A stretch of DNA of 64,000 nt from the NCBI GenBank assembly GCA_004293045.1, contig RDXY01000008.1:1-64000 (forward strand), read 5' to 3'. The stretch is from Flavobacteriia bacterium. Its GTDB lineage: Bacteria > Bacteroidota > Bacteroidia > Flavobacteriales > Flavobacteriaceae. Below are positions 16,769 through 27,757 of the stretch, one piece after another. Each line of letters begins with the position of its first letter. Position 1 is the stretch's first letter. A program made the translations under genes and the position numbers. The notes under the pieces are model-generated. The model was not told the origin of the DNA and made no database searches. It saw only the letters and a program-made list of their open reading frames with translations.

Positions 16769-17818
16769 TTATAAAATTAACATCGCATCCCCATAAGAGT
16801 AGAAATTATATTTTTCTTTTATAGCAATTTCATATGCTTTTTTCATTAAATCATGACCACAAAAGGCAGAAACCATCATTAATAAAGTTGATTTTGGTGT
16901 ATGGAAATTAGAAACCATAGCATCTGCTAAACTAAAATCGTAAGGTGGATAAATAAATTTGTTTGTCCAACCAGAATATGGATTTAACGTTCGCATAGAA
17001 GATACTGTACTTTCCATGGCACGCATAGAAGTAGTACCGATACAACATACTTTATTTTTCTTAGTTCTGGCTCCGTTAATAATATCACACGCTTCTTGTG
17101 TAACCACCATTTCTTCAGAATCCATTTTATGTTTTGATAAATCTTCCACTTCCACTGGATTAAAAGTACCCAATCCTACGTGTAAAGTAACTTCCGCAAA
17201 ATTAATTCCTTTGATTTCAAGACGTTTCATTAAGTGCTTAGAAAAATGCAAACCGGCAGTTGGTGCCGCTACTGAACCTTCTTCTTTAGCGTAAATGGTT
17301 TGGTAACGTTCCGCGTCTTCTGGAGTTACTTCACGATTTATGTATTTAGGGATAGGTGTTTCTCCTAACTCAATTAATTTTTCTCTAAATTCTTCATATG
17401 ATCCGTCATATAAAAAACGTAATGTTCTTCCACGTGAAGTGGTATTGTCAATAACTTCAGCAACTAATGAATCGTCATCACCAAAATACAATTTATTTCC
17501 AATTCTAATTTTACGAGCTGGGTCTACTAAAACATCCCATAAACGTTGTTCCGCATTTAATTCTCTTAATAAGAAAACTTCAATTCTTGCACCCGTTTTT
17601 TCTTTATTACCATACAAACGAGCGGGAAAAACCTTAGAATTGTTTAACACCATAACGTCTCCATCATCAAAATAGTCAATAATATCTTTAAACATTTTAT
17701 GTTCTATTTCACCTGTTTTTCTATGAATCACCATTAAGCGAGATTCATCTCTATTTTCTGAAGGAAATTCGGCTAATAATTCTTCTGGCAAATTAAACTG
17801 GAAGTGTGATAATTTCAT
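16769..17818 (-). CDS. queA: S-adenosylmethionine:tRNA ribosyltransferase-isomerase
   Basis: QueA transfers and rearranges the ribosyl part of SAM onto preQ1-modified tRNA to make epoxyqueuosine. The 349-residue protein matches the family along its length: an N-terminal [13 protein letters not shown] and [13 protein letters not shown], then [29 protein letters not shown] and a C-terminal [18 protein letters not shown]. It is flanked by its own promoter and terminator, so it is probably a single-gene unit. queE at 5365 belongs to the same pathway. Confidence 0.95.
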   Translation of the reverse strand: MKLSHFQFNLPEELLAEFPSENRDESRLMVIHRKTGEIEHKMFKDIIDYFDDGDVMVLNNSKVFPARLYGNKEKTGARIEVFLLRELNAEQRLWDVLVDPARKIRIGNKLYFGDDDSLVAEVIDNTTSRGRTLRFLYDGSYEEFREKLIELGETPIPKYINREVTPEDAERYQTIYAKEEGSVAAPTAGLHFSKHLMKRLEIKGINFAEVTLHVGLGTFNPVEVEDLSKHKMDSEEMVVTQEACDIINGARTKKNKVCCIGTTSMRAMESTVSSMRTLNPYSGWTNKFIYPPYDFSLADAMVSNFHTPKSTLLMMVSAFCGHDLMKKAYEIAIKEKYNFYSYGDAMLIL

Positions 17819-17826
17819 GTTTAGAG

Positions 17827-17854
17827 TTTAAAAGTTTAGGGTTTAAAAGTTTAT
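17827..17854. repeat. GTTTAAAAGTTTA direct repeat in the queA leader
   Basis: Two identical 13-bp copies at 17827-17839 and 17842-17854 make up most of the predicted 50-nt queA leader. They resemble the low-complexity words at other junctions in this window but differ in sequence. Confidence 0.85.
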
Positions 17855-17872
17855 GCCTTTCAAACCGTGTGC

Positions 17873-17903
17873 AAATATACGATTGTGAGATAGGCGATGT
17901 CAA
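17873..17903 (-). promoter_or_regulatory. queA promoter
   Basis: The -7 box TATATTTG (17873-17880) and -33 TTG, within TTGACA (17901-17903), are 20 nt apart. The match to the Bacteroidota consensus is good. Confidence 0.75.
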
Positions 17904-18044
17904 GTAAAAACGTATATATTTTTGACTTTACCCCAAAGACGGCAATTCGCAACGTATATTTAATGAACAAAGTTAGTAAAACCAATAGAAACTCCAATTT
18001 CAACAAGCAAATGACTTATTGAAAATACAAATAAGTTAAAATAA

Positions 18045-18070
18045 AAAAGTCCCGAAAAATCGGGACTTTT
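18045..18070 (-). terminator. terminator after gltA
   Basis: AAAAGTCCCGA (18045-18055) and TCGGGACTTTT (18060-18070) form an 11-bp stem with a 4-nt loop, starting 5 nt past the gltA stop. Confidence 0.9.
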
Positions 18071-18074
18071 AATA

Positions 18075-19361
18075 TTATTTTCTGTCTTCAAACTTAACAA
18101 AGTCTCTTAAAGGATGACCCGTATATACTTGTCTTGGACGACCAATAGGTTCTTTGTTTACACGCATTTCTTTCCATTGTGCAATCCAACCTGGTAAACG
18201 ACCAATTGCAAATAAAACCGTAAACATATCTGTAGGAATTCCTAATGCACGGTAAATAATACCTGAATAGAAGTCAACGTTTGGATATAATTTTCTTTCC
18301 ACGAAATACGGATCTACTAGAGCAGATTCTTCTAATTTTTTAGCAATAGCTAATATAGGGTCATTCACACCTAGCTCGGCTAAAACTTCGTCTGCTGCTT
18401 TTTTGATGATTTTTGCTCTTGGATCAAAATTCTTATATACTCTATGTCCGAATCCCATTAAACGGAATTCGTCATTTTTATCTTTTGCTTTCGCTAAATA
18501 TTTATCCGCATCACCACCATCTTTCTGAATGGCTTCTAACATTTCTAAAACTGCCTGATTTGCACCACCATGCAAAGGCCCCCATAATGCAGAAACTCCA
18601 GCTGAAATAGAAGCAAATAATCCGGCATGAGAAGAACCTACCATACGAACTGTAGAAGTTGAACAGTTTTGCTCATGATCTGCATGTAAAATAAATAATT
18701 TATCTAATGCAGCAACTACTGTAGGATTAACACTATATGGTCCTGTAGGTAATTTAAACATTAATTGCATGAAATTATCTACATACCCAATAGTATTGTC
18801 ATAATAGTTTAATGGGAATCCCATGCTTTTTCTGTAGGTCCAAGTTGCTAAAACTAGGAATTTACCCATAGTTTTACAAATGGCTTCATACATTTCTTTT
18901 TCATTTTCTACATTTACTACTTTTGGATTAAAAGCAGTAAGTGCACTTGTTAATGCCGATAAAACGCCCATTGGGTGAGCTGTTTTTGGAAAACCATCAA
19001 TGATGTTTTTCATTTCTTCATTAACTAAAGTATATTTTCGGATGTTGGTTTCAAAATCTGATAGTTGTTCTCTTGTTGGTAATTCCCCAAAGATTACTAA
19101 GTACGAAACTTCTAAAAAGTCCGCTTTTGCAGCTAAATCTTCAATAGAATACCCTCGATATCTTAAAATTCCTTCTTCACCATCAAGAAACGTAATATCA
19201 CTTTTACAAACTCCTGAATTTTTATATCCTGGATCATAAGTAATTGCACCTGATAAATCTCTTAATTTACTAATATCAATAGCAGTTTCATTTTCGCTTC
19301 CCACCATAATAGGAAGTTCAAATTTGTTACCATTAATTTCTATAATTGCATTTTTCGACAT
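18075..19361 (-). CDS. gltA: citrate synthase
   Basis: This enzyme condenses oxaloacetate and acetyl-CoA to citrate, entering the TCA cycle. The 428-residue protein is the longer Gram-negative type. Catalytic motifs are present: the first active-site His in LHADHEQNCSTSTVR, the second in GFGHRVYKNFDPRA, and the catalytic Asp in ALVDPYFVERKLYPNVDFYS. It stands alone with a terminator and about 300 nt of AT-rich upstream sequence (19362-19662), in which I could not find a convincing -7 box. Confidence 0.96.
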   Translation of the reverse strand: MSKNAIIEINGNKFELPIMVGSENETAIDISKLRDLSGAITYDPGYKNSGVCKSDITFLDGEEGILRYRGYSIEDLAAKADFLEVSYLVIFGELPTREQLSDFETNIRKYTLVNEEMKNIIDGFPKTAHPMGVLSALTSALTAFNPKVVNVENEKEMYEAICKTMGKFLVLATWTYRKSMGFPLNYYDNTIGYVDNFMQLMFKLPTGPYSVNPTVVAALDKLFILHADHEQNCSTSTVRMVGSSHAGLFASISAGVSALWGPLHGGANQAVLEMLEAIQKDGGDADKYLAKAKDKNDEFRLMGFGHRVYKNFDPRAKIIKKAADEVLAELGVNDPILAIAKKLEESALVDPYFVERKLYPNVDFYSGIIYRALGIPTDMFTVLFAIGRLPGWIAQWKEMRVNKEPIGRPRQVYTGHPLRDFVKFEDRK

Positions 19362-19576
19362 GATAATATGTGTATTTTGTAAGTATAATAATCTTAGTTG
19401 CGAATTTAATAATTATTTCTTGAATTTTAAAATTAATGTATAGATAAATTGCACAATAGGTATATATAAAACTTATAGTCTGTAAAGAACCTTAGCAACT
19501 TTTGTAACTAATTATAATATAGACAAATATAACATTCTAAAATACTAAACATGCTGTAAAAACAGCACAAAAAAAA

Positions 19577-19610
19577 ACACCTAAATGGTTTTTAAAACCA
19601 TTTTAGGTGT
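19577..19610 (-). terminator. terminator after eno
   Basis: ACACCTAAA...TTTAGGTGT encloses an inner TGGTTTT/AAAACCA stem with one bulged T (19577-19610). The minus strand then enters a run of T (19569-19576). It lies about 50 nt after the eno stop. The rest of 19362-19576 holds nothing I can identify. Confidence 0.85.
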
Positions 19611-19662
19611 AATATTAATTAAAATTATCAGTTGCTGAAACGAGTTCAACACGACAAAAGTT

Positions 19663-20961
<1,299 letters not shown>

Positions 20962-20992
20962 TTATTTTTTAAATTCTATATTATTAATTTAA

Positions 20993-21000
20993 CAAAGTTA
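20993..21000 (-). promoter_or_regulatory. -7 box before eno
   Basis: TAACTTTG on the minus strand would give a leader of about 33 nt. No clear -33 TTG was found. Confidence 0.45.
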
Positions 21001-21055
21001 AATATATTTTTTTTCGAATTTTGTAATTCGTATAAAACTTATAAACGATAACGTT

Positions 21056-22165
21056 TTAGTTTTTTGATGTTTTTATGTTTTCGATAAATTCATCGAATAA
21101 ATAACTAGAATCGTGAGGTCCAGGACTTGCTTCTGGATGATATTGAACAGAAAAACAATTTTTTGATTTCATTTTCATACCGGCAACAGTTCCATCATTT
21201 AAATGAACATGAGTTAATTCAAAGTCAGGATGATTTTCTAATTGTTCTTTATTTACAGCAAAACCGTGATTTTGAGAAGTAATTTCACCCTTACCTGTTA
21301 CCAGATTTTTTACAGGATGATTAATTCCTCTATGTCCATTAAACATTTTATAAGTTGAAATTCCATTTGCTAAAGCAATTACTTGATGTCCTAAACAAAT
21401 TCCAAATAATGGTTTGTTTTCAGATAAAATATTTCTTGCTACTTCTTGTGCAGATGCTAATGGATCTGGATCTCCAGGACCATTTGATAAGAAATATCCA
21501 TCTGGATTAAACGCTTTCATTTCGCTAAAAGTGGCATTATATGGAAACACTTTAATAAAACAGTTACGTTTTGCTAAATTTCTTAAGATATTTGTTTTGA
21601 TTCCTAAATCTAAAGCGGCAATTTTATATGTAGCATTCTCATTTCCAAAAAAATAGGGTTCTTTAGTCGAAACCACAGAGGCTAAATCTAACCCTTCCAT
21701 GTTAGGCGCTTGTTCTAATTTAATTTTCAAATCTTCAATTGAAGTGCCATCTGTAGAAATAATTGCATTCATTGCGCCATTATCTCTAATATAACTAACT
21801 AAAGCGCGGGTATCAACATCTGAGATTACAATTAGATTTTGTTTTTCCAAGTAATCATATAAACTTTCAGAAGCCACTTCACGAGAATAGTTCATACTAA
21901 AATTTTTACAAACTAAACCAGAAATTTTTACAGAATTTGATTCTACTTCATTACCATTTACGCCATAATTACCTATATGAGCATTGGTTGTAACCATAAT
22001 TTGCCCAAAATATGAAGGATCAGTAAATATCTCTTGATAGCCCGTTGTTCCGGTATTAAATGCAATTTCCCCAAAAGTTGTACCTGAAATTCCAATTGAT
22101 TTTCCGTAGAAAATAGTTCCGTCTTTAAGTAACAGTACTGCTTGTTGTTTGTTGTTGTATTTCAT
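21056..22165 (-). CDS. carA: carbamoyl-phosphate synthase small subunit
   Basis: CarA is the glutaminase subunit that supplies ammonia to CarB for carbamoyl phosphate, feeding arginine and pyrimidine synthesis. The 369-residue protein has the N-terminal CarA domain (LLKDGTIFYGKSIG, FNTGTTGYQEIFTDPSY) and a class I amidotransferase domain with the nucleophile Cys in GICLGHQVIALANG and the His/Glu pair in VQYHPEASPGP. The carB gene is not adjacent. Confidence 0.95.
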   Translation of the reverse strand: MKYNNKQQAVLLLKDGTIFYGKSIGISGTTFGEIAFNTGTTGYQEIFTDPSYFGQIMVTTNAHIGNYGVNGNEVESNSVKISGLVCKNFSMNYSREVASESLYDYLEKQNLIVISDVDTRALVSYIRDNGAMNAIISTDGTSIEDLKIKLEQAPNMEGLDLASVVSTKEPYFFGNENATYKIAALDLGIKTNILRNLAKRNCFIKVFPYNATFSEMKAFNPDGYFLSNGPGDPDPLASAQEVARNILSENKPLFGICLGHQVIALANGISTYKMFNGHRGINHPVKNLVTGKGEITSQNHGFAVNKEQLENHPDFELTHVHLNDGTVAGMKMKSKNCFSVQYHPEASPGPHDSSYLFDEFIENIKTSKN

Positions 22166-22224
22166 CAGTTGTAGTAGTTTTAAAACAGATAAGCTTCAAA
22201 TTTTAAGTTACCTTATTTATATTG

Positions 22225-22232
22225 CAAAATTA
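22225..22232 (-). promoter_or_regulatory. -7 box before carA
   Basis: TAATTTTG followed by CAATATAA, 60 nt upstream of carA. It lies between the alpha-operon terminator and carA, as needed for independent transcription. The -33 is unclear. Confidence 0.45.
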
Positions 22233-22250
22233 CGTTATAGTATTTATAAA

Positions 22251-22286
22251 AAAAAAGGATAAACAAAAATTTGTTTATCCTTTTTT
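22251..22286 (-). terminator. terminator of the ribosomal-protein cluster
   Basis: A 16-bp perfect stem: AAAAAAGGATAAACAA (22251-22266) and TTGTTTATCCTTTTTT (22271-22286) with a 4-nt loop. It lies 28 nt after rplQ and would stop transcription before carA. Confidence 0.92.
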
Positions 22287-22313
22287 AATTATTTTAAATC
22301 AATGGTTTCATGA

Positions 22314-22802
22314 TTATTCAGAAGCTTCTGTTGTTTCAGTTGATTCAGCAGCAGGAGTTTCCGCTACAGTATCATCTGCTTTTTTAGATTTACCTCTACG
22401 AGTAGAAGCTTTTTTAACTTCTTTTTTAGCAGTGGAATAAATCGTATTAAAATCTACAAGTTCAATCATAGCCATATCTGCGTTATCCCCTAAACGGTTT
22501 CCTAACTTAATGATACGAGTATAACCTCCTGGACGATCAGCTACTTTATCAGCTACTTCTCTGAACAATTCTGTTACCGCATATTTACTTCTTAAATAAG
22601 AAAAACAAATACGTCTGTTGTGCGTTGTATCTTCTTTTGATTTTGTTACAAGAGGCTCAATAAATTGTTTTAAAGCTTTTGCTTTAGCGACAGTAGTATT
22701 GATACGCTTGTGTTCAATTAAAGAACATGCCATATTAGCAAGCATTGCTTTTCTATGACCTGTTTGTCTACTTAAATGGTTGAATTTTTTTCCGTGTCTC
22801 AT
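22314..22802 (-). CDS. rplQ: 50S ribosomal protein L17
   Basis: L17 is a core large-subunit protein. The conserved domain ([20 protein letters not shown] through ELVDFN) takes up about 120 residues. The remaining 40 form a Lys/Ala/Thr/Glu-rich low-complexity tail ([13 protein letters not shown]...TETTEASE), a common extension in Bacteroidota. It is the last gene of the ribosomal cluster, 61 nt after rpoA. Confidence 0.96.
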   Translation of the reverse strand: MRHGKKFNHLSRQTGHRKAMLANMACSLIEHKRINTTVAKAKALKQFIEPLVTKSKEDTTHNRRICFSYLRSKYAVTELFREVADKVADRPGGYTRIIKLGNRLGDNADMAMIELVDFNTIYSTAKKEVKKASTRRGKSKKADDTVAETPAAESTETTEASE

Positions 22803-22863
22803 GACGTAATTATTTTATCTTCATCTTGCATCAATCCGCTTTGGAGAGCAAAATATGAATGAA

Positions 22864-23856
22864 TTATTCTTTATCTAACTTGTATTTTGCTAAATCCATT
22901 CCAAAAGTAAGGTTTTTATTTGCCACTAACTCATCTAATTCAGTTAGTGATTTTTTACCGAAATTACGGAATTTCATTAAATCGTTTTTATTGAAAGAAA
23001 CTAAGTCTCCTAGTGTATCAACTTCAGCCGCTTTTAAGCAATTTAGTGCTCTAACAGATAAATCCATATCAACTAATTTAGTTTTCAATAGTTGTCTCAT
23101 GTGTAATGATTCCTCATCATAAGACTCCGTTTGAGCAATTTCATCAGCCTCTAGAGTGATTCTTTCGTCAGAAAACAACATAAAATGGTGAATCAACGTT
23201 TTAGCTGCTTCTGTCAAGGCATCTTTTGGATTAATTGAACCATCCGTTTTGATTTCGAAAACTAATTTTTCGTAATCTGTTTTTTGTTCAACACGGAAGT
23301 TTTCAATTGAATACTTCACATTTTTTACAGGGGTATAAATAGAGTCTGTAAAAATGGTTCCAATAGGAGCATTTGGTTTTTTATTTTCTTCAGCAGGAAC
23401 ATATCCTCTACCTTTTTCGATAGAAAGTTCCATGTTGATAGTTGTTTTGCTATCTAAATTACAAATTACTAAATCTGGATTTAAAACTTGAAAACCAGAG
23501 ATAAATTTTTGGAAATCACCAGCTGTAATTTGATCTTTACCAGAAAGTGAGATAGAAACTGATTCATTATCTACATCTTCAATTTGACGTTTGAAACGTA
23601 CTTGTTTAAGATTTAAGATAATTTCAGTTACATCTTCTACTACACCAGAAATTGTTGAAAATTCATGTTCAACTCCTTCTATTCTTACAGATGTAATAGC
23701 AAAACCTTCTAATGCAGAAAGTAAGACTCTTCTTAAAGCGTTACCAACTGTTAATCCATAACCAGGTTCTAAAGGTCTAAATTCGAATTTACCTTCAAAA
23801 TCGGTAGAATCGATCATGATAACTTTATCGGGCTTTTGAAAATTAAATATTGCCAT
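22864..23856 (-). CDS. rpoA: DNA-directed RNA polymerase alpha subunit
   Basis: Alpha nucleates RNA polymerase assembly, and its C-terminal domain contacts upstream DNA and regulators. I start at the ATG at 23856 (330 residues, [12 protein letters not shown]); a TTG six codons earlier would add nothing conserved. The N-terminal assembly domain has [20 protein letters not shown]. The C-terminal domain (about 255-325) has [24 protein letters not shown] helices and [11 protein letters not shown]. It lies 21 nt after rpsD. Confidence 0.97.
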   Translation of the reverse strand: MAIFNFQKPDKVIMIDSTDFEGKFEFRPLEPGYGLTVGNALRRVLLSALEGFAITSVRIEGVEHEFSTISGVVEDVTEIILNLKQVRFKRQIEDVDNESVSISLSGKDQITAGDFQKFISGFQVLNPDLVICNLDSKTTINMELSIEKGRGYVPAEENKKPNAPIGTIFTDSIYTPVKNVKYSIENFRVEQKTDYEKLVFEIKTDGSINPKDALTEAAKTLIHHFMLFSDERITLEADEIAQTESYDEESLHMRQLLKTKLVDMDLSVRALNCLKAAEVDTLGDLVSFNKNDLMKFRNFGKKSLTELDELVANKNLTFGMDLAKYKLDKE

Positions 23857-23877
23857 ATCTTCGACTAATGTCAATTA

Positions 23878-24483
23878 TTATTTGTTATACAACTCAACGA
23901 TTAGTTGCTCTTTAATATTTTCTGGAATTTGAAGTCTTTGAGGCACCGTTACAAACGTTCCTTGTTTCGTATCATTATTCCAAGTAATCCACTCATATAC
24001 AGCTGAATTGTTAGCCAAAGAGCTTTCAATTGCTTCAAGAGATTTAGATTTTTCACGTACTGCAACAACATCACCAGGTTTTAAGTGGTAAGAAGGTACA
24101 TTTACCAATTCACCATTAACTGTAATGTGTCTGTGAGAAACGAATTGACGAGCAGCTCTACGTGTAGGTGCAATACCCATTCTGTACACTACGTTGTCTA
24201 AACGAGCTTCACAAAGTTGTAACAAGATTTCACCTGTTACACCTGAAGAAGCAGCTGCTTTTTCAAACAAATTTCTGAATTGACGCTCTAAAATACCATA
24301 GGTATATTTTGCTTTTTGCTTTTCCATTAACTGGACAGCATATTCAGATTTTTTACCTCTTCTTTTTGCCAAACCATGTTGACCAGGAGGATAATTTCTT
24401 CTTTCGAAAGCTTTATCTTCTCCGAAAATTGCTTCACCGAACTTACGGGCGATTCTTGTTTTTGGACCAGTATATCTTGCCAT
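23878..24483 (-). CDS. rpsD: 30S ribosomal protein S4
   Basis: S4 is a primary 16S-binding protein and in many bacteria represses its own operon. The 201-residue protein has the S4 RNA-binding domain ([20 protein letters not shown]). The N-terminus lacks the four-Cys zinc ribbon, so this is the zinc-free form. An 87-nt gap with a long-range stem precedes it, in contrast to the tight spacing of the rest of the cluster. Confidence 0.97.
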   Translation of the reverse strand: MARYTGPKTRIARKFGEAIFGEDKAFERRNYPPGQHGLAKRRGKKSEYAVQLMEKQKAKYTYGILERQFRNLFEKAAASSGVTGEILLQLCEARLDNVVYRMGIAPTRRAARQFVSHRHITVNGELVNVPSYHLKPGDVVAVREKSKSLEAIESSLANNSAVYEWITWNNDTKQGTFVTVPQRLQIPENIKEQLIVELYNK

Positions 24484-24500
24484 TTTACAAATTTTAATTT

Positions 24501-24554
24501 AAGGTAGGGACTATGAATTAAGGTCTTTCCTTCGATAATCTAAATTCCTACCTT
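24501..24554 (-). promoter_or_regulatory. stem-loop leader before rpsD (candidate S4 control site)
   Basis: AAGGTAGG (24501-24508) pairs exactly with CCTACCTT (24547-24554). Inside is a smaller AAGG/CCTT stem around 24520-24532. The structure ends 17 nt before the rpsD start. It is not a terminator, because there is no T-run. Autogenous control by S4 is known from other bacteria; its use here is inferred. Confidence 0.45.
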
Positions 24555-24570
24555 TGTTTTATACTAATTG

Positions 24571-24954
24571 TTATACTCTTCTTCTCTTTGGAGGACGACA
24601 TCCATTGTGAGGCATTGGAGTAACATCAATAATTTCAGTTACTTCAATTCCACTATTATGAATTGATCTAATAGCAGATTCTCTACCATTTCCTGGACCT
24701 TTAACGTAAACTTTTACTTTTTTAAGTCCAGCTTCAAGAGCTACTTTTCCACAATCTTCAGCAGCCATTTGGGCCGCGTACGGAGTGTTCTTTTTAGAAC
24801 CTCTGAAACCCATTTTACCGGCTGATGACCAAGAAATAACTTCACCTTTCTTATTTGTTAAAGAAATGATGATGTTGTTAAAAGTAGCACTAATATGTGC
24901 TTCTCCAGAAGACTCAACGATAACTTTACGTTTTTTTGCAGTTGCCTTAGCCAT
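24571..24954 (-). CDS. rpsK: 30S ribosomal protein S11
   Basis: S11 forms part of the 30S platform. The 127-residue protein has the family motifs [17 protein letters not shown] and [14 protein letters not shown] and ends [12 protein letters not shown], so it is full length. It lies 8 nt after rpsM. Confidence 0.97.
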   Translation of the reverse strand: MAKATAKKRKVIVESSGEAHISATFNNIIISLTNKKGEVISWSSAGKMGFRGSKKNTPYAAQMAAEDCGKVALEAGLKKVKVYVKGPGNGRESAIRSIHNSGIEVTEIIDVTPMPHNGCRPPKRRRV

Positions 24955-24962
24955 ATTATTTA

Positions 24963-25337
24963 CTATTTAGTTGCTTTTTTCTTGTTAGCAACAGTTTTTC
25001 TTTTACCTTTTCTTGTTCTCGAGTTGTTTTTTGTTCTTTGACCTCTTAAAGGTAATCCCGCTCTGTGGCGGATACCTCTTTGACATCCGATATCCATTAA
25101 ACGTTTGATGTTTAATGTAATTTCTGAACGTAATTCACCTTCGATTTTAAATGATGAAACCGCTTCACGGATTGCTCCGATTTCGTCATCATTCCAATCA
25201 GATACTTTTTTATCTTGGCTTACATTGGCTTTTTCTAAAACCTCTATAGCTCTACTTTTACCCATACCAAAAATGTATGTTAAAGCGATAACTCCTCTTT
25301 TGTTTTTTGGGATATCAACCCCTGCTATTCTTGCCAT
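24963..25337 (-). CDS. rpsM: 30S ribosomal protein S13
   Basis: S13 sits in the head of the 30S subunit and contacts the 50S subunit and P-site tRNA. The 124-residue protein starts [19 protein letters not shown] and contains [20 protein letters not shown], with the usual basic tail. It lies 2 nt after rpmJ. Confidence 0.97.
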   Translation of the reverse strand: MARIAGVDIPKNKRGVIALTYIFGMGKSRAIEVLEKANVSQDKKVSDWNDDEIGAIREAVSSFKIEGELRSEITLNIKRLMDIGCQRGIRHRAGLPLRGQRTKNNSRTRKGKRKTVANKKKATK

Positions 25338-25339
25338 AA

Positions 25340-25456
25340 TTATCCTTGTCTTTGTTTAAATCTAGGATTCTTTTTGTTAATAACGTATAATCTTCCTTTT
25401 CTACGCACGATAATACATTCTGCGCTTCTTTTTTTAACTGATGCTCTTACTTTCAT
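25340..25456 (-). CDS. rpmJ: 50S ribosomal protein L36, zinc-free form
   Basis: This 38-residue gene reads [20 protein letters not shown], continues [18 protein letters not shown] and stops at TAA. Of the usual zinc ligands (Cys11, Cys14, Cys27, His) only Cys14 remains; the others are Ser, Asn and Phe. It is thus the Cys-poor form that folds without zinc. It lies between infA and rpsM, 2 nt before rpsM, as in most bacteria. Confidence 0.95.
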
Positions 25457-25525
25457 CTTAATTTGCTTTATGCGATAGGCTTTCCACTTAAGCTTTACGC
25501 TTTAAGCTTATTGCTTATTGCTTAT
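25457..25525. repeat. AAGCTT/GCTTATT-rich spacer between infA and rpmJ
   Basis: The 69-nt gap holds AAGCTTTACGCTTTAAGCTT, an inverted pair of AAGCTT words, followed by three GCTTATT-like words. Such a spacer is unusual inside a ribosomal-protein cluster, where gaps are mostly under 20 nt. No promoter motif is visible. Confidence 0.65.
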
Positions 25526-25741
25526 TTAATATCTATAAGTAATTCTAGCTTTAGACAAATCATAAGGACTCATTTCAAGTTTAACCTTGTCTCCTGGTAA
25601 CAACTTAATGTAATGCATTCGCATTTTACCTGAGATGTGAGCAATTACAACGTGTCCGTTTTCTAATTCCACTCGAAACATTGCATTAGATAATGCTTCT
25701 ACAATGCTTCCGTCTTGTTCTATTGCTGATTGTTTTGCCAT
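25526..25741 (-). CDS. infA: translation initiation factor IF-1
   Basis: IF-1 binds the 30S A site during initiation. The 71-residue protein is a single S1/OB domain with [40 protein letters not shown] and the end KARITYRY. It lies 6 nt after secY, as is usual when adk and map are absent from the cluster. Confidence 0.97.
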   Translation of the reverse strand: MAKQSAIEQDGSIVEALSNAMFRVELENGHVVIAHISGKMRMHYIKLLPGDKVKLEMSPYDLSKARITYRY

Positions 25742-25747
25742 AATTAA

Positions 25748-27091
25748 TTAAGCGACAGCTTTTCTATTTTTACCACTTTTCATTAAACCATCATAATGTT
25801 TGTTTAACAAGTATGAATTGATTTGTTGAATCGTATCGATTGCAACTCCGACCATAATAATTAACGAAGTACCACCATAAAAATAAGCCCATGCACCTTG
25901 AACATCTAATAATCCGTGAATAATAGCAGGGAACACTGCAATTAAAGCCAAGAATAATGAACCTGGGAATGTGATTAGCGACATTAACTTATCTAAGAAA
26001 TCTCCAGTTTCTGCACCTGGTTTAATACCGGGAATGAAACCTCCACTTCTTTTTAAGTCATCTGCCATTTTATTGGTTGGCACCGTAATAGCGGTGTAAA
26101 AATACGTAAAAATAACAATTAATAAGGCAAAAACTACATTATAAACTAAACCGAAAGGATCTTTAAACATATTTGAAATGCTTAAAGCCGTGTCAGACTT
26201 AGATAATCCAGCTAATGCAGCAGGTATGAACATGATTGCTTGCGCAAAAATAATTGGCATAACACCTGCAGAATTTAACTTTAATGGAATAAATTGTCTA
26301 TTATCATCCATTGCATCCGATTCGAAATCACCAGAAACTGATCTTCTTGCGTATTGAACCTGAACTTTTCTCAAAGCCATTACCAATAATATTGTAGCTA
26401 TAATAACTAATAACCAAATTATTACTTCAATAATGATTTTCATTGGTCCACCATTGTTAATTGCAGTTGCAAATTCTTGCATAAATGCTTCTGGCATTCT
26501 AGCTAAAATTCCTACCATAATTAATAACGATATTCCGTTACCAATTCCTTTTTCTGTAATTCTTTCTCCTAACCACATTGCGAAAATAGTTCCCGAAACG
26601 ATGATTAATACGGACCCAAATAAAGGGAAGAAAGTAAAGAAATCAGGATTTACAAATGCTTCTGCAGGTAAGGTTTGTTTTAAATTAAAAATATAACCTG
26701 GCCCTTGAACCAATGTAATTGCAATTGTTAACCAACGTGTAATTTGATTAAGCGTTTTTCTACCACTTTCACCATCTTTTTGAAGTTTTTGTAAATACGG
26801 AATAGCAATTCCCATTAATTGAACTACAATCGATGCAGAGATGTATGGCATAATACCTAATGCGAAAATAGAAGCTTCCGAGAAAGCGCCACCTGTAAAC
26901 ACATTAATTAACCAACCAATACCGCCTTCTGTTTGATTAGAAAGACTTTGCAATTTAGTTGCATCAATACCTGGTAATGTTACTTGTGAACCAAAACGAT
27001 ACACAAGTAAAATTCCAAGAGTCACTAAAATTTTATTTTTTAGTTCTTCTATTTTCCAAACATTGATAAATGATTCTATAAATTTCTTCAT
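25748..27091 (-). CDS. secY: preprotein translocase subunit SecY
   Basis: SecY forms the protein-conducting channel of the inner membrane. The 447-residue protein has ten hydrophobic segments. Signatures include FALGIMPYISASIVVQLM near the plug and lateral gate, and KNRKAV at the C-terminus. It follows rplO by 11 nt in the spc part of the cluster. Confidence 0.97.
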   Translation of the reverse strand: MKKFIESFINVWKIEELKNKILVTLGILLVYRFGSQVTLPGIDATKLQSLSNQTEGGIGWLINVFTGGAFSEASIFALGIMPYISASIVVQLMGIAIPYLQKLQKDGESGRKTLNQITRWLTIAITLVQGPGYIFNLKQTLPAEAFVNPDFFTFFPLFGSVLIIVSGTIFAMWLGERITEKGIGNGISLLIMVGILARMPEAFMQEFATAINNGGPMKIIIEVIIWLLVIIATILLVMALRKVQVQYARRSVSGDFESDAMDDNRQFIPLKLNSAGVMPIIFAQAIMFIPAALAGLSKSDTALSISNMFKDPFGLVYNVVFALLIVIFTYFYTAITVPTNKMADDLKRSGGFIPGIKPGAETGDFLDKLMSLITFPGSLFLALIAVFPAIIHGLLDVQGAWAYFYGGTSLIIMVGVAIDTIQQINSYLLNKHYDGLMKSGKNRKAVA

Positions 27092-27102
27092 AGCGCTATT
27101 AA

Positions 27103-27555
27103 TTAAAGAATTACTACTTCTCCTCCAGCAGCTTCGATAGCCGCTTTTGCAGTTGCAGTAAATTTGTGAGCACTAACTTTTAACTTTGTTTTTAGCTCAC
27201 CTCTACCTAAAATCTTTACTAAGCTATTTTTGGTAGCTAAACGAGTATCAACAAATACTGTAAAATCTACAGCTTCTGTGATTACACCGTTTTCTACTAA
27301 ACCTTGTAACGTATCAAGATTTATACCTTGATATTCTACTCTATTGATGTTTTTAAAACCAAATTTTGGTACTCTTCGTTGAAGGGGCATTTGACCTCCT
27401 TCAAAACCAATTTTCTTTGAATAACCAGAACGAGATTTGGCTCCTTTGTGACCTCTTGTTGAGGTACCACCTTTACCAGATCCTTCACCTCTACCTACTC
27501 TTTTGTTTTGGTTGTGAACAGAACCTTCTGCTGGCTGTAAGTTACTTAAATTCAT
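27103..27555 (-). CDS. rplO: 50S ribosomal protein L15
   Basis: The 150-residue protein has the Gly-rich N-terminus GRGEGSGKGGTSTRGHKG that threads into 23S rRNA, and a globular C-terminal domain. It lies 11 nt after rpmD. Confidence 0.97.
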   Translation of the reverse strand: MNLSNLQPAEGSVHNQNKRVGRGEGSGKGGTSTRGHKGAKSRSGYSKKIGFEGGQMPLQRRVPKFGFKNINRVEYQGINLDTLQGLVENGVITEAVDFTVFVDTRLATKNSLVKILGRGELKTKLKVSAHKFTATAKAAIEAAGGEVVIL

Positions 27556-27566
27556 AACATGTATTG

Positions 27567-27746
27567 TTATTTAGTTTCTTCTACAGAAACTAAGTGTTTA
27601 ACTTTATTTACCATTCCAAGGACAGCAGGACTTGCATCGTGCTCAACAACTTGACCCATTTTTTTAATACCAAGAGCGATTAATGTTCTCTTTTGGTCTA
27701 ATGGACAGTTGATTTTACTTCTAACTTGTTTTACTAAAATTTTCAT
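27567..27746 (-). CDS. rpmD: 50S ribosomal protein L30
   Basis: I translated this 59-residue gene directly: MKILVKQVRSKINCPLDQKR, then TLIALGIKKMGQVVEHD and the end KHLVSVEETK. The fold and position (between rpsE and rplO, 11 nt from each) fit L30, which in bacteria is about 60 residues. Confidence 0.95.
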   Translation of the reverse strand: MKILVKQVRSKINCPLDQKRTLIALGIKKMGQVVEHDASPAVLGMVNKVKHLVSVEETK

Positions 27747-27757
27747 ATCTCCTTGAT

